Source: Martensiomyces pterosporus
Lineage: Eukaryota; Kickxellomycota; Kickxellomycetes; Kickxellales; Kickxellaceae
NCBI GenBank assembly: GCA_025201845.1
Contig: MU604036.1
Span: forward strand, 4,658 to 17,307
DNA length: 12,650 nucleotides
Direction of reading: 5' to 3'
The translations under genes and the position numbers were made by a program. Below, in pieces: positions 1-7,337 of the stretch. The notes beneath the pieces were generated by a model. The model saw nothing but the letters and a program-made list of their open reading frames with translations. It searched no databases and was not told the origin of the DNA. Position 1 is the stretch's first letter; each line of letters starts with the position of its first letter.

Positions 1-329
1 CTCAGAATCACAGCCTTGCCCCTTGACTGGCAGTACTTGATGTCAGAAGCAATGGTTGGGCAATGGAGAAGGGTACTGCCTGGGAAGGTCGTTTCGCATG
101 CGTTGGCAAAGTTCATGAGGACACCAGGGAAACCGTTCATGAAGGACAGGACGATGACATCCTCAATGGTGTCCTGGCAATATTCGCCCAGTGGTTTTTG
201 GTTGCGGCCAGAGTTCTGGCCGTAGTAGGAGACGTAGTTGGAATTGCTGCTGATGTTGAATGCGAGAGCAAGCGCACTGTACGAGCAGTAGGCGTAGCAA
301 AGGGCTTTAAGCAGGTGACTGACCAGCAT
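1..329 (-). CDS. GH18 class III chitinase, N-terminal part (partial at left edge)
   Basis: This is the first 109 codons of a secreted chitinase that would cleave beta-1,4 N-acetylglucosamine linkages in the cell wall or in external chitin. The frame is open from the ATG at 329 down to base 1, and a TGA stop lies just upstream in frame, which fixes the start. Residues 1-23 look like a signal peptide ending ALA before FN. The mature part carries the fungal GH18 start (NYVSYYGQNS, then YCQD, VLSFM, NFANAC, TLLHCP, DIKYCQS). It matches the chitinase starting at 11104 at 65 of 87 residues without gaps. The catalytic DxxDxDxE motif would lie beyond the edge, so activity cannot be judged. A cysteine present in the right-hand copy (its residue 25) is serine here. 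The signal peptide has a lysine at residue 8 and is less typical than that of its paralogue. Confidence 0.9.
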   Translation of the reverse strand, partial: MLVSHLLKALCYAYCSYSALALAFNISSNSNYVSYYGQNSGRNQKPLGEYCQDTIEDVIVLSFMNGFPGVLMNFANACETTFPGSTLLHCPTIASDIKYCQSRGKAVIL

Positions 330-342
330 CTTCTTTGTTCAT
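307..342 (-). promoter_or_regulatory. Short upstream ORF overlapping the left chitinase start
   Basis: An ATG at 342 lies 13 bases upstream of the chitinase ATG in another frame. It opens an 11-codon reading frame that ends with TAA at 307-309, inside the chitinase gene. Its context is weak (T at -3), while the chitinase ATG has A at -3. If the transcript starts upstream of 342, some ribosomes would be diverted from the chitinase start. The ORF is seen directly; its effect is inference. Confidence 0.45.
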
Positions 343-470
343 ATATGTTGTATGGTACAGAGAGCAGAGAATATGCAATGCAGCTACAGGCGGTACCAAA
401 GAGGAGCAATTGACATGGATGTCTATACAGCCAGATGAGCCGTGTCCAGAGAGGTGGGCTGCCAGCACAC

Positions 471-476
471 TATATA
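471..476 (-). promoter_or_regulatory. Candidate TATA box for the left chitinase
   Basis: TATATA lies about 142 bases upstream of the chitinase ATG at 329. The right-hand chitinase has its TATAAAA about 150 bases before its own ATG, so the two paralogues share promoter spacing. The motif is short and AT-rich matches occur nearby, so the call is tentative. Confidence 0.4.
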
Positions 477-796
477 CATATTTCAATACGGCCGACATGC
501 GTGCACTACAGAAATGCCGCTGGCAACAATATATGTGAATATGTATGTGGCGAAAATGCTGCATCCACTGTGCCACGCTTGGTCTACTCAATCGCAAGCC
601 TCCACACACGCTGCATGCACCAGCATGGGTGTCCCAGTGGTATCCATACAGGAGAACCACGTTTAAGCAAACGTATACACGCTGCCCTACTTTCACACGA
701 CAAGGACGTAGTTTGTTTTTCGACAAGTTTCACTTTGAAGAGCACCACCCATATCATGTGCTGGATCAGCATGTGTAATCATGCCCGTTCACTTGA

Positions 797-830
797 TTAT
801 CTGCGGATAAAAGGGCCTCAAGGCTGAGGC
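797..830. promoter_or_regulatory. Pair of adjacent dyads upstream of the PH-protein gene
   Basis: Two perfect inverted repeats stand almost end to end. TTATC (797-801) and GATAA (806-810) are separated by four bases; GCCTCA (815-820) and TGAGGC (825-830) are also separated by four. The first contains an AGATAA core on the minus strand, which fits a GATA-factor site. The stretch GGATAAAAGG between them is TATA-like. The block ends about 180 bases before the ATG at 1011, a reasonable place for a core promoter with bound factors. Function is inferred. Confidence 0.35.
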
Positions 831-1003
831 GCAGTGCTCTACCATGCTCGCTTCCTTGCTTAGCTTCCAGCCTTCGTTCTCGTTTAATATTCTAGTGGGG
901 GCCCTTGTAAATTCGCCTTTTTCCTTTCTGCACAAATTCGTACTTTTTCGTTGGCTTTGGACAGCTTGTTTTCGAATCTGTGGTGAGGCGCACAGGCCTA
1001 CTA

Positions 1004-1075
1004 ATGAACAATGAGCAGCAGCATGCTGTCGCCAGCACCACCCCAGAGCACACTCGTGGCGCCTCCTTTTGCTGA
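1004..1075 (+). promoter_or_regulatory. Overlapping upstream ORF at the PH-protein start
   Basis: An ATG at 1004 lies seven bases before the main ATG at 1011, in another frame. It opens a 23-codon reading frame that ends with TGA at 1073-1075, inside the main gene. It has C at -3, a weak context, whereas the main ATG has A at -3. Leaky scanning would be needed to reach the main start, so it could dampen translation. The ORF is seen; regulation is inference. Confidence 0.45.
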
Positions 1076-4000
1076 AGAGAAAGGCCTGGACAACAGGGGT
1101 CCTATTGCTGACGGATGGGCTGTGTCGCAGTCGGACGCAGTTGTGCACAAGCACCCATTTGCGCCTCTATGCCTCGACGAAGAGCCGACAGGCAGCACTG
1201 TATTCCGGCAAGTGCTTGAAGAGCACAATGACCGTCGCATCAGCAGGCATCAAAGCAGATCAGTTAGGGTATTTATCGGACCCATCAAGACGAACTGGAT
1301 GCAGGGGCATCAGCGGTGGTGGATCAAAACGGCGGAGAAATTTGAAACCAGCAAAGGCAGCACTAGGGACAAGATTCGGCGACGCAAATCTCAGTCAAAG
1401 CCCTCGCATAAAGATAAAAAACACGATATTTTCTCTTCGGGCCGTAAGAACAGATCGTCTCAGTCGCTGTCTTCGCTCAGCTCAACTGAATCGTCAGAGT
1501 CCAACTCGTCAAGTGGATCGGAAATGCAAGAGTCTGACTGGTCTTCTGTATCTGCAGATGCACTGAGCAGCCCAGAAATCGCCGCCACGACTCCTGATCC
1601 CCGGAACAGTAGAAGTGCAAGCATTAGCAGGAGAAAGGTTGATAGCCAGACAGCCTCCGATGCTTCGTTGGGTCACAATGGCAGCGCAGCAGACGGCACC
1701 GATGATAGTGCGCAGCAAGCAAAGCGAAAAAGCAGCCTATCTGCGATCAAGAACCTATTCCGCCGCTCACACAGCAGTCACGACCAACACACTCGATCGG
1801 ATACCACTGCTACTTCTGGCCATCGGCAAGGCGTCGGTGCAGTAGCAGGTGCGCAGCCAGCAGACGCCCGCATAGATGCAGTAGCAGCAGAGACAGGATT
1901 GCTGCGTAGAGGCAGTATAGATGGCATGGCTTATCCGCTTAGTGCCGATAAGCATATGCGAGAGGAGCCAACGGTGGGCCGTAAATCCCTTGATGCTAGC
2001 GCTGGCTCGCCTAAGCAGACATCTTTGAGAAGGGTGGCTGTCACCAAACGTGCTCGTTCAGTCACTTGGCAGCCGCAGTTGGGTCTAGATCCAGTAAGGA
2101 CTCCAGCAGCCGGTGGTCCACAGTCAAGGAGCCCCGACACACAAACAGAAACAAGCACCCAGCGGCCGCCGCAAGTTAACAGGGAAGATACGCCTGTAAC
2201 GCGCTCACCACTAAGCAAGTGGGGAGGACCTAGAAGGGCCATGGCGGCAAAGGTCAAGGCGTATTACCACCGCCATGCGCAGATATCCGAAACTACCGTC
2301 ATTTTGTCTACACGAGCCGTTGTTCGGCGGGAAACTGCATCCTGCGACGCCTATACGTCAAAGTACAACGAAGCAACGTGCCAGAAATTTCGGCATGGGT
2401 CGCAGGGGTGGACAGAGATGTGGTTGGCGCTGACCAAGCGTGGAATCCTGTTCTACTTGACGTCCTCGAAGCGGCCGACGGTTCAGGTATTCTTTCCTCC
2501 CCACATCTCGGTTGCACCACGCGTGTCGCTGTTTTCAACGCTGGATCTCTCGATTGCCATCACATACTTTAGCCGCCATCAAGTCGAGAGCTTGTCTGCG
2601 GACAAGAGGGGCAAGAAAGCCACTGGTGGCGTGATGCCGGATGACTCGGAGCCAAGGAAAGACGGTGTGCGGGTTGTGATCATCAAGTTTCCAAGCTCCC
2701 AGATCGCTTGCGAGTGGTATCGGGAGATCGGCCAGATCCTGTTTATTGAGCGTGCGCTTTACCCGTATTGCTTTTCAGGCCCCAGCCCGCCGGCTGCTCA
2801 GACACCGCCATCGTCTGTGCTTGTTAGCATACCGGAGCTGGGTGTCAAGGTGCAGGCGAAGCTTGGGCGGCACAACGAAGAGATTCCCAGTTCGCTGTTG
2901 GGCGAAGCAGCCGACAGCCATATGGAGCATTTGTGGCGATGTGAGACGACGACTGTATGGCACATCCGGCGGGACGTGGTCAACGCGCTGCTTGGCGACA
3001 AGGTCATCGGCCCACGTATTCAGGAGTGGCTAGAGGCAGAGAAGAAAGGGCTGCTGACCATTGGGATGGCGTGGCGGCGGTTTGACCGGCTCGACTGGGT
3101 GATGCCCTGCGGTGCCGACAGCTCCAAAGGAAAGCTTCAGGCATGCAGCACCAACGAGACGATCGTTGGGCCACAGCTACTCGAAGGCACGCACTGCCTG
3201 GAGATGCGCATTCTGGAGCACTATCCAGACTCGGTTAACGTTGATGAAGCACATATTGCTGAGCCGTTGGCCGTTGAGGGGTTTGTCATGCTAAAGAGAG
3301 ACAAGTTGCGCAGGGCCGACATCGTGGTCTATCGACCGGCGTTGCTGACGTCGCACGACAATTACCTGTTCTTCATCCATGCGCCACGTGCATCGCGACA
3401 CCTGGATGTGTCCGCCAACGAGTGTGGAGATCCGTTCATATTCCCTGATGAATGCCAGCACCCCAATGGGTATGGCTCAGCTGCGCCCGGAGTGTCTCCT
3501 GCTGCTGGTTCTGCGAGCGGTGCAGATCCGGTTGTCCGATACTACCACCCTGATATGCGTACGTGTCCTAAACAAATGAGCCTGGCCAAGTACATGCTGG
3601 ACATTACCGAGGTGGACCATATCGTGCCAATGAGCCAGGCTGCCGAGCATACGGCAAACGGCGACGAGCAGCGGCCTGTCACTGCAACCCCTGTAGACAC
3701 GGACAACCGGTCGTCGCTGTCCATCCAGCCAACTACCAACTCGGACTCTCGCAGCTCGCTGCGTGAGAAGGGCAAGGGAAAAGTGCTGGGATTTCTGCGA
3801 TCGAAGAAAAACAGGCAGGCTGCGTGCAAACTCAAGCTCACCACACGTGCAGGCGCAACAGTCGTTATATGGACGTCGAGCGAGGAGTGCACGGACGAGT
3901 GGATTCGGCGCCTGCTTGATCTGCGCACGTACTGGGTGCATCGCCGGCTCTCAGACTCCTCGCTGAGGAGCCAGGTCTGCGCCTTGAACTACATGCTTCA

Positions 4001-5255
4001 GGGCCGCCGGAGCCGCGAGAAAGACATGCCTGATTGGAACGACGAAAAGGCATGGGCAGACCGTGCGATTTGGCATGCTTGCTTGGTCCTTGGATGCCGC
4101 GACATCATCATCTCAGGCATGCTGTATCGCAAGAGGCATCGCCACCAAGGAATGCGCAAGGTGTTTTGCATACTGACCCGCGGGCGCCTTGTCGAGTACA
4201 AGTACCCAGAGTCGCCGTCTTCGCCGCCTCGCTCTGCGCTTGCTGACCAAGCAAACAGCGTGTATACTGATAGTGCGGGCTTGCTTAGTGGGATGGCCAG
4301 CAGCACCACCAACCTCATGGCAGGCGACCCTGCTGATCCAGGCAGCGCAGGCAGCAGCGGCAACTCGAAAGCCCGCTTGTTGTTTGGCCGATCTCGCTCG
4401 CTGTCGTTAAGGCGGTGCTATGTGATGAGCAGGTTTATTGACGACTTGACAACGCAGGATATCATGTGCGAGCCATGGGTGATGACTGATATCAGCAACT
4501 ACAACGGGCTACGTCTGGCCGACCGCCTTTACGCCGATGGTGTCATCTCTCATGAGCTTGTGCAGGACTGTATTTTTACTGTATGGCGTCCCACCTTTGT
4601 GCCTGCAATCCTGCGCTCTGGTAAGACACCAAAGATCAAGACTATCCCCGAAGAGGCGCTTGGCGAAATAAGCGAAGAGTCTGTTGATGAGCAGCCAGCT
4701 AGCGTCGGCTCCGAGCCCAAGAGTTCGTCGCCAAACGGCAAGTCGTACCCTACTGCTGGCCAAGCTGCAGCAGTCTCGTTCGAACCTGGCTCTTCTACAC
4801 GTGAGCACAGCGATTCCAGGGATCGCGCGATGGCTCCAACTGCGCTTGGGATCCAAGTAGGCGAGTCTCCCTCCGAGACTGGCTCCTCGCCGCAAGGAAG
4901 CGTGCGCCGCCAGAGACCATCAGCCGATGCGTTGCGCCGATCAGGCGAAGTGACGAGAAAGTCCAACGAGACGTCGCGGATATCGGGGGACGGCTATCTG
5001 TCGTCAATGTCCAACAAATCCAACGGCAAGCCGGTGGACACAAGCAAGCCAGGCGCATACCGGATCGGCGACAAGATCACGGTGAACGTGGACGACCGAC
5101 ACGACGGCATCAAGCGCATGGGGGCAATTGGGATGGTTTCAAGCATGCGCAGGCGGATGGGTGTATATAAGGCCCGCACAAGCGCAGAGATGGAGCAGTG
5201 GGTCACAGCAATCAACCAAGAGATTCGGCGGATGGCTGCTGCAGGCGACTGGTAA
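1011..5255 (+). CDS. Multi-PH-domain protein, probably Spo71/Mug56 family
   Basis: A 1414-residue cytoplasmic or membrane-associated protein with no signal peptide or membrane span. A TGA in frame at 1005-1007 and A at -3 support the start. A conserved block at about residues 85-110 (VFIGPIKTNW, then RWW) resembles the N-terminal domain that precedes PH domains in fungal sporulation proteins Spo71 and Mug56. Three PH-like regions follow: about 428-580 (ending at helix tryptophan W569), 756-975 (W964), and 1032 to the C-terminus (W1397). The second and third are interrupted by long polar inserts. Residues 130-260 are serine- and arginine-rich, with several RxxS sites including RRGS ending at S302, a good protein kinase A consensus. 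In yeast, Spo71 works with Vps13 at the prospore membrane; a similar membrane-contact role here is inference. It could instead be a different fungal PH-scaffold family. Confidence 0.8.
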   Translation: MSSSMLSPAPPQSTLVAPPFAEEKGLDNRGPIADGWAVSQSDAVVHKHPFAPLCLDEEPTGSTVFRQVLEEHNDRRISRHQSRSVRVFIGPIKTNWMQGHQRWWIKTAEKFETSKGSTRDKIRRRKSQSKPSHKDKKHDIFSSGRKNRSSQSLSSLSSTESSESNSSSGSEMQESDWSSVSADALSSPEIAATTPDPRNSRSASISRRKVDSQTASDASLGHNGSAADGTDDSAQQAKRKSSLSAIKNLFRRSHSSHDQHTRSDTTATSGHRQGVGAVAGAQPADARIDAVAAETGLLRRGSIDGMAYPLSADKHMREEPTVGRKSLDASAGSPKQTSLRRVAVTKRARSVTWQPQLGLDPVRTPAAGGPQSRSPDTQTETSTQRPPQVNREDTPVTRSPLSKWGGPRRAMAAKVKAYYHRHAQISETTVILSTRAVVRRETASCDAYTSKYNEATCQKFRHGSQGWTEMWLALTKRGILFYLTSSKRPTVQVFFPPHISVAPRVSLFSTLDLSIAITYFSRHQVESLSADKRGKKATGGVMPDDSEPRKDGVRVVIIKFPSSQIACEWYREIGQILFIERALYPYCFSGPSPPAAQTPPSSVLVSIPELGVKVQAKLGRHNEEIPSSLLGEAADSHMEHLWRCETTTVWHIRRDVVNALLGDKVIGPRIQEWLEAEKKGLLTIGMAWRRFDRLDWVMPCGADSSKGKLQACSTNETIVGPQLLEGTHCLEMRILEHYPDSVNVDEAHIAEPLAVEGFVMLKRDKLRRADIVVYRPALLTSHDNYLFFIHAPRASRHLDVSANECGDPFIFPDECQHPNGYGSAAPGVSPAAGSASGADPVVRYYHPDMRTCPKQMSLAKYMLDITEVDHIVPMSQAAEHTANGDEQRPVTATPVDTDNRSSLSIQPTTNSDSRSSLREKGKGKVLGFLRSKKNRQAACKLKLTTRAGATVVIWTSSEECTDEWIRRLLDLRTYWVHRRLSDSSLRSQVCALNYMLQGRRSREKDMPDWNDEKAWADRAIWHACLVLGCRDIIISGMLYRKRHRHQGMRKVFCILTRGRLVEYKYPESPSSPPRSALADQANSVYTDSAGLLSGMASSTTNLMAGDPADPGSAGSSGNSKARLLFGRSRSLSLRRCYVMSRFIDDLTTQDIMCEPWVMTDISNYNGLRLADRLYADGVISHELVQDCIFTVWRPTFVPAILRSGKTPKIKTIPEEALGEISEESVDEQPASVGSEPKSSSPNGKSYPTAGQAAAVSFEPGSSTREHSDSRDRAMAPTALGIQVGESPSETGSSPQGSVRRQRPSADALRRSGEVTRKSNETSRISGDGYLSSMSNKSNGKPVDTSKPGAYRIGDKITVNVDDRHDGIKRMGAIGMVSSMRRRMGVYKARTSAEMEQWVTAINQEIRRMAAAGDW

Positions 5256-5446
5256 CAGGGCATGCGCGCGCTGCTCTTTGTGGGGCTTGAATCTGGAGAA
5301 GAGGGCTGGTGCCACTCCTTGGAATAGATAACGTCGATTGTCCGGAAATCCCGACAGCACCCTTCTCTGCTCTCCTCTCCCGCTTTCTCTTGTACTTATT
5401 TTTTTCTCAATCGCATTTTACACTAGACTTTGTTAGGCTGGAGAAA
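5256..5446 (+). promoter_or_regulatory. Short intergenic region and leader of the thiamine pyrophosphokinase gene
   Basis: Only 191 bases separate the PH-protein stop from the next ATG. The segment at about 5361-5416 is pyrimidine-rich and ends in a T run, typical of fungal promoters or leaders. The nearest clear TATA (TATATAA, 5164-5170) lies inside the upstream coding region, about 280 bases before the ATG. No TPP-riboswitch signature was found. Confidence 0.5.
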
Positions 5447-6247
5447 ATGACCGCAGATGGAAACAGCAAATTCGAAGGTACTGTGCACAGGGGCAGCTAC
5501 GTTCTCTATCCTCAAGACGGCACGGCGCTGACGGCTTGGGACAAGAGCAAGGAGCTGGCGCTGGTCATACTGAACCAGCCTATTCCCCATGCAAACACCC
5601 CGCTCTTCTCTGAGCTCTGGAGCAGGGCAACCTACCATATCTGCGTCGACGGCGGCGGCAACCAGCTGTACAACTTTGGGATGCAAGCTGGTGTGCTGGA
5701 GAAGTACATCCCCGACGTGGTAGTTGGCGACTTGGATTCTCTCGAGGAGGTGCCGCGCAAGTATTACCAGGAGAAAGGTGCTGTCATCCATCGGTACAGC
5801 GACCAGGACTCGACAGACTTTATGAAGAGCCTCAAGTACCTTGACACGGTGCTCCGCAAGGGAGCCGACACGCACGAGTGCACTGTCGTTGTGTTTGGCG
5901 GGATCAACGGGAGGCTGGATCACACGCTGCATGCACTCAAGGTTCTGTTCAACAACCACCTGGAGCGCGAGATCATCATCATATCGACGGAGAACCTGAC
6001 CTACGTGCTGCCGAAAGGGAAGAACAAGATCCTGGTCAACAAGCAGGTTGATGGCCCCACATGTGGCATTCTGCCGTTGGCTGGCGAAGCTGTCCTCACT
6101 ACCGGCGGTCTGCGCTGGAACCTCGACCACTACCCATCGACGTTCGAGGGGCTCATGAGCACGTCAAACATCATTGATGACCCAGAGGTGGTCATTGAAA
6201 CCTCGATCCCTGTTGCCTGGACGTCAGAGTTTAGACCATTGGCATAG
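5447..6247 (+). CDS. THI80: Thiamine pyrophosphokinase
   Basis: This 266-residue cytosolic enzyme transfers pyrophosphate from ATP to thiamine, giving thiamine diphosphate, the cofactor of pyruvate decarboxylase, transketolase and related enzymes. The N-terminal catalytic domain shows ICVDGGG (65-71), PDVVVGDLDS (89-98, with acidic D95 and D97), SDQDSTDFMK (118-127) and VFGGINGRLDHTL (149-161), all hallmarks of the family. The C-terminal thiamine-binding domain shows GILPL, TTGGLRWNL and LMSTSN. The length is a little below the yeast enzyme (about 319 residues). The start is the first in-frame ATG and has A at -3; the frame stays open further upstream but holds no ATG. It converges on the NAS2 gene with a 96-base gap. 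Confidence 0.96.
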   Translation: MTADGNSKFEGTVHRGSYVLYPQDGTALTAWDKSKELALVILNQPIPHANTPLFSELWSRATYHICVDGGGNQLYNFGMQAGVLEKYIPDVVVGDLDSLEEVPRKYYQEKGAVIHRYSDQDSTDFMKSLKYLDTVLRKGADTHECTVVVFGGINGRLDHTLHALKVLFNNHLEREIIIISTENLTYVLPKGKNKILVNKQVDGPTCGILPLAGEAVLTTGGLRWNLDHYPSTFEGLMSTSNIIDDPEVVIETSIPVAWTSEFRPLA

Positions 6248-6343
6248 GCAGCTCTTGTTTAGAATCGGCGTCTTTTCAAGACTATATATCTACGTGTTCT
6301 GTCCGGATAGATGCTCCAGCAAAAAAAGAAAAAAAAAAGACCT
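6248..6343. terminator. Convergent 3' ends with A-rich tract
   Basis: THI80 (plus) and NAS2 (minus) end 96 bases apart. An A-rich tract at 6321-6340 (seven As, G, ten As, GA) begins 74 bases after the THI80 stop and, as a T tract, lies just past the NAS2 stop. Poly(dA:dT) runs can exclude nucleosomes and often mark 3' ends. No AATAAA was seen, so the exact cleavage sites are unknown and the two 3' untranslated regions probably overlap. Confidence 0.4.
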
Positions 6344-6919
6344 TTAGAGAGGCAGGATATGGCAACCTAAAAGACCATTGCCGCCCCACCCTCGTTTGGG
6401 CACCAGTGAAATGCTGACGATTTGAGGCTGGGCATTGACCACACGCTCTACTTGAACGCTGATCTGCTTGTCCTCATTCGATGCAGTTTCGGCCGCTAGC
6501 CGCTGCAGGTTGCTGTGGTTTGATGCGTTGACAGATCCAAACGACAAAACCTTGTCGCCAGCAGCCAGCCCAGCGGCAGAGGCAGGGGAGTTGGGCGCAA
6601 CCGAGTTGATGCGAGCAAACGGCCGCTTGTGAGCAGGCGTCTCTGGCTCCTGCTTGTCGCTTGAGCTGGTGTCCCTGTGCAAGCTGATCAGCGACAGCTC
6701 GACTTCTCTCATAAGCGCCTTCAAGTCGTTCTGCTTGTAGATGAGCGACTTGCGGATCTCGCGAATAGCGACAATGTCAATGTCGGCGCGAGGGAACCCG
6801 TCCTGGTCAACCAGCTTTTCTGTTCTGTTCACGCCCTGCGCCCGAAGCTGTGACTCCAAGTCGCGTATTTCGCTCTCGAGGTCGTCCTTTTGCTTCAGCA
6901 GCCTCTTTGCCTGCTCCAT
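6344..6919 (-). CDS. NAS2: 26S proteasome assembly chaperone Nas2 / PSMD9 (PDZ protein)
   Basis: A 191-residue chaperone of the proteasome base. In yeast and animals this family binds the C-terminal tail of Rpt5 through its PDZ domain and delays premature docking on the core particle. Residues 1-27 and about 50-82 are heptad-like and should form the helical N-terminal domain; LVDQDGFPRADID (36-48) and the following KQNDLKALM match the signature of PSMD9. A PDZ-type domain spans about 99-180 (FARINSVAPNSPA, AGDKVLSFG). The C-terminus GLLGCHILPL is the strongly conserved family ending. The ATG at 6919 has A at -3 and G at +4 and is the first ATG in frame. The protein is some 30 residues shorter than human or yeast forms, all of it at the N-terminus. 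Confidence 0.96.
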   Translation of the reverse strand: MEQAKRLLKQKDDLESEIRDLESQLRAQGVNRTEKLVDQDGFPRADIDIVAIREIRKSLIYKQNDLKALMREVELSLISLHRDTSSSDKQEPETPAHKRPFARINSVAPNSPASAAGLAAGDKVLSFGSVNASNHSNLQRLAAETASNEDKQISVQVERVVNAQPQIVSISLVPKRGWGGNGLLGCHILPL

Positions 6920-7337
6920 AGTGCTTGTGCTGCGGCTTGAGTGTGGTGCGGCAAGTGAATTCCAGTCGAAATGCAAATGAAGAGAGCCAGGTGCAGCCAC
7001 GGCGGCTGCAATTTGCACGCGTTTTCAGGTCCAAGAGCTGGCAATACGTCATCTGCCCGACCAGTGCAGCTCGCAGCTGGCTCGATTCGCTTGTCACGGG
7101 GCTGCTCCCAATAGAGCGGGCGAGACCAAACCGCAGCTTCCTTGGTGCTGTAAACTGCACCTGATTTCGCGGTGCTTTTTTTGATTTCCGTACTTTTCCT
7201 TCCATTGTCTCTTTTATTGCTGTTAAAGGTCGCCGGGTCCGCAGCAGCCATTTTGGATGCAGTCCTGATTCACGCACTGCTCTACCCAAATACACACATA
7301 TAAAGGACGCCGTTTGGCATCGCTTGGGGGCGGTCTG
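6920..7337. promoter_or_regulatory. Shared divergent promoter region of NAS2 and TRL1
   Basis: The 418 bases between the two divergent start codons must drive both genes. A TATA box serves TRL1 at 7299-7304. A bZIP-like half-palindrome TACGTCAT lies at 7045-7052. No match to the yeast Rpn4 proteasome element was found. Pyrimidine runs at 7175-7215 are consistent with promoter DNA. Confidence 0.5.
7299..7304 (+). promoter_or_regulatory. TATA box of the tRNA ligase gene
   Basis: TATAAA, set in ACATATAAAGG, lies only 34 bases before the first in-frame ATG at 7338. If transcription begins 25-60 bases downstream of the TATA box, the first ATG would sit at the very 5' end of the RNA or be absent from it, which favours the ATGs at 7461 and 7485. 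Confidence 0.55.

Larger units (their letters stand above)
330..1010. other. Divergent intergenic region between chitinase and PH-protein gene
   Basis: This stretch of about 680 bases separates two divergent genes and presumably holds both promoters. Short ORFs occur on both strands, but none has recognisable composition or motifs. Structure I can see: a candidate TATA box for the chitinase at 471-476, a 5-base inverted repeat CATGC/GCATG at 614-627, two adjacent dyads at 797-830, and pyrimidine-rich sequence at about 915-930. No tRNA or other RNA gene was recognised. Confidence 0.6.

Noticed and set aside
820..850. tRNA-like D-arm (GGTAGAGCA) on the minus strand
   Set aside because: No T-loop, acceptor stem or anticodon arm of the right geometry accompanies it.
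5390..5426. T-rich run ending CACTAG as a 3' splice site of a leader intron
   Set aside because: No convincing GT donor or branch point lies upstream; the run is equally typical of a promoter.
5309..5446. 46-residue N-terminal extension of thiamine pyrophosphokinase
   Set aside because: The frame begins with GTG and holds no ATG before 5447; the region is a pyrimidine-rich leader.
5256..5446. TPP riboswitch upstream of the thiamine gene
   Set aside because: No CTGAGA-type thiamine-pyrophosphate pocket sequence and no intron donor were found; fungal TPP riboswitches sit in introns of other thiamine genes.
5423..6130. 235-codon antisense ORF across the thiamine pyrophosphokinase gene
   Set aside because: It is a shadow of the strongly biased codons of the real gene and shows no family motif.
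6920..7018. 33-residue N-terminal extension of Nas2
   Set aside because: The frame is open but begins with GTG, and the first ATG (6919) has a strong context and matches the family start.
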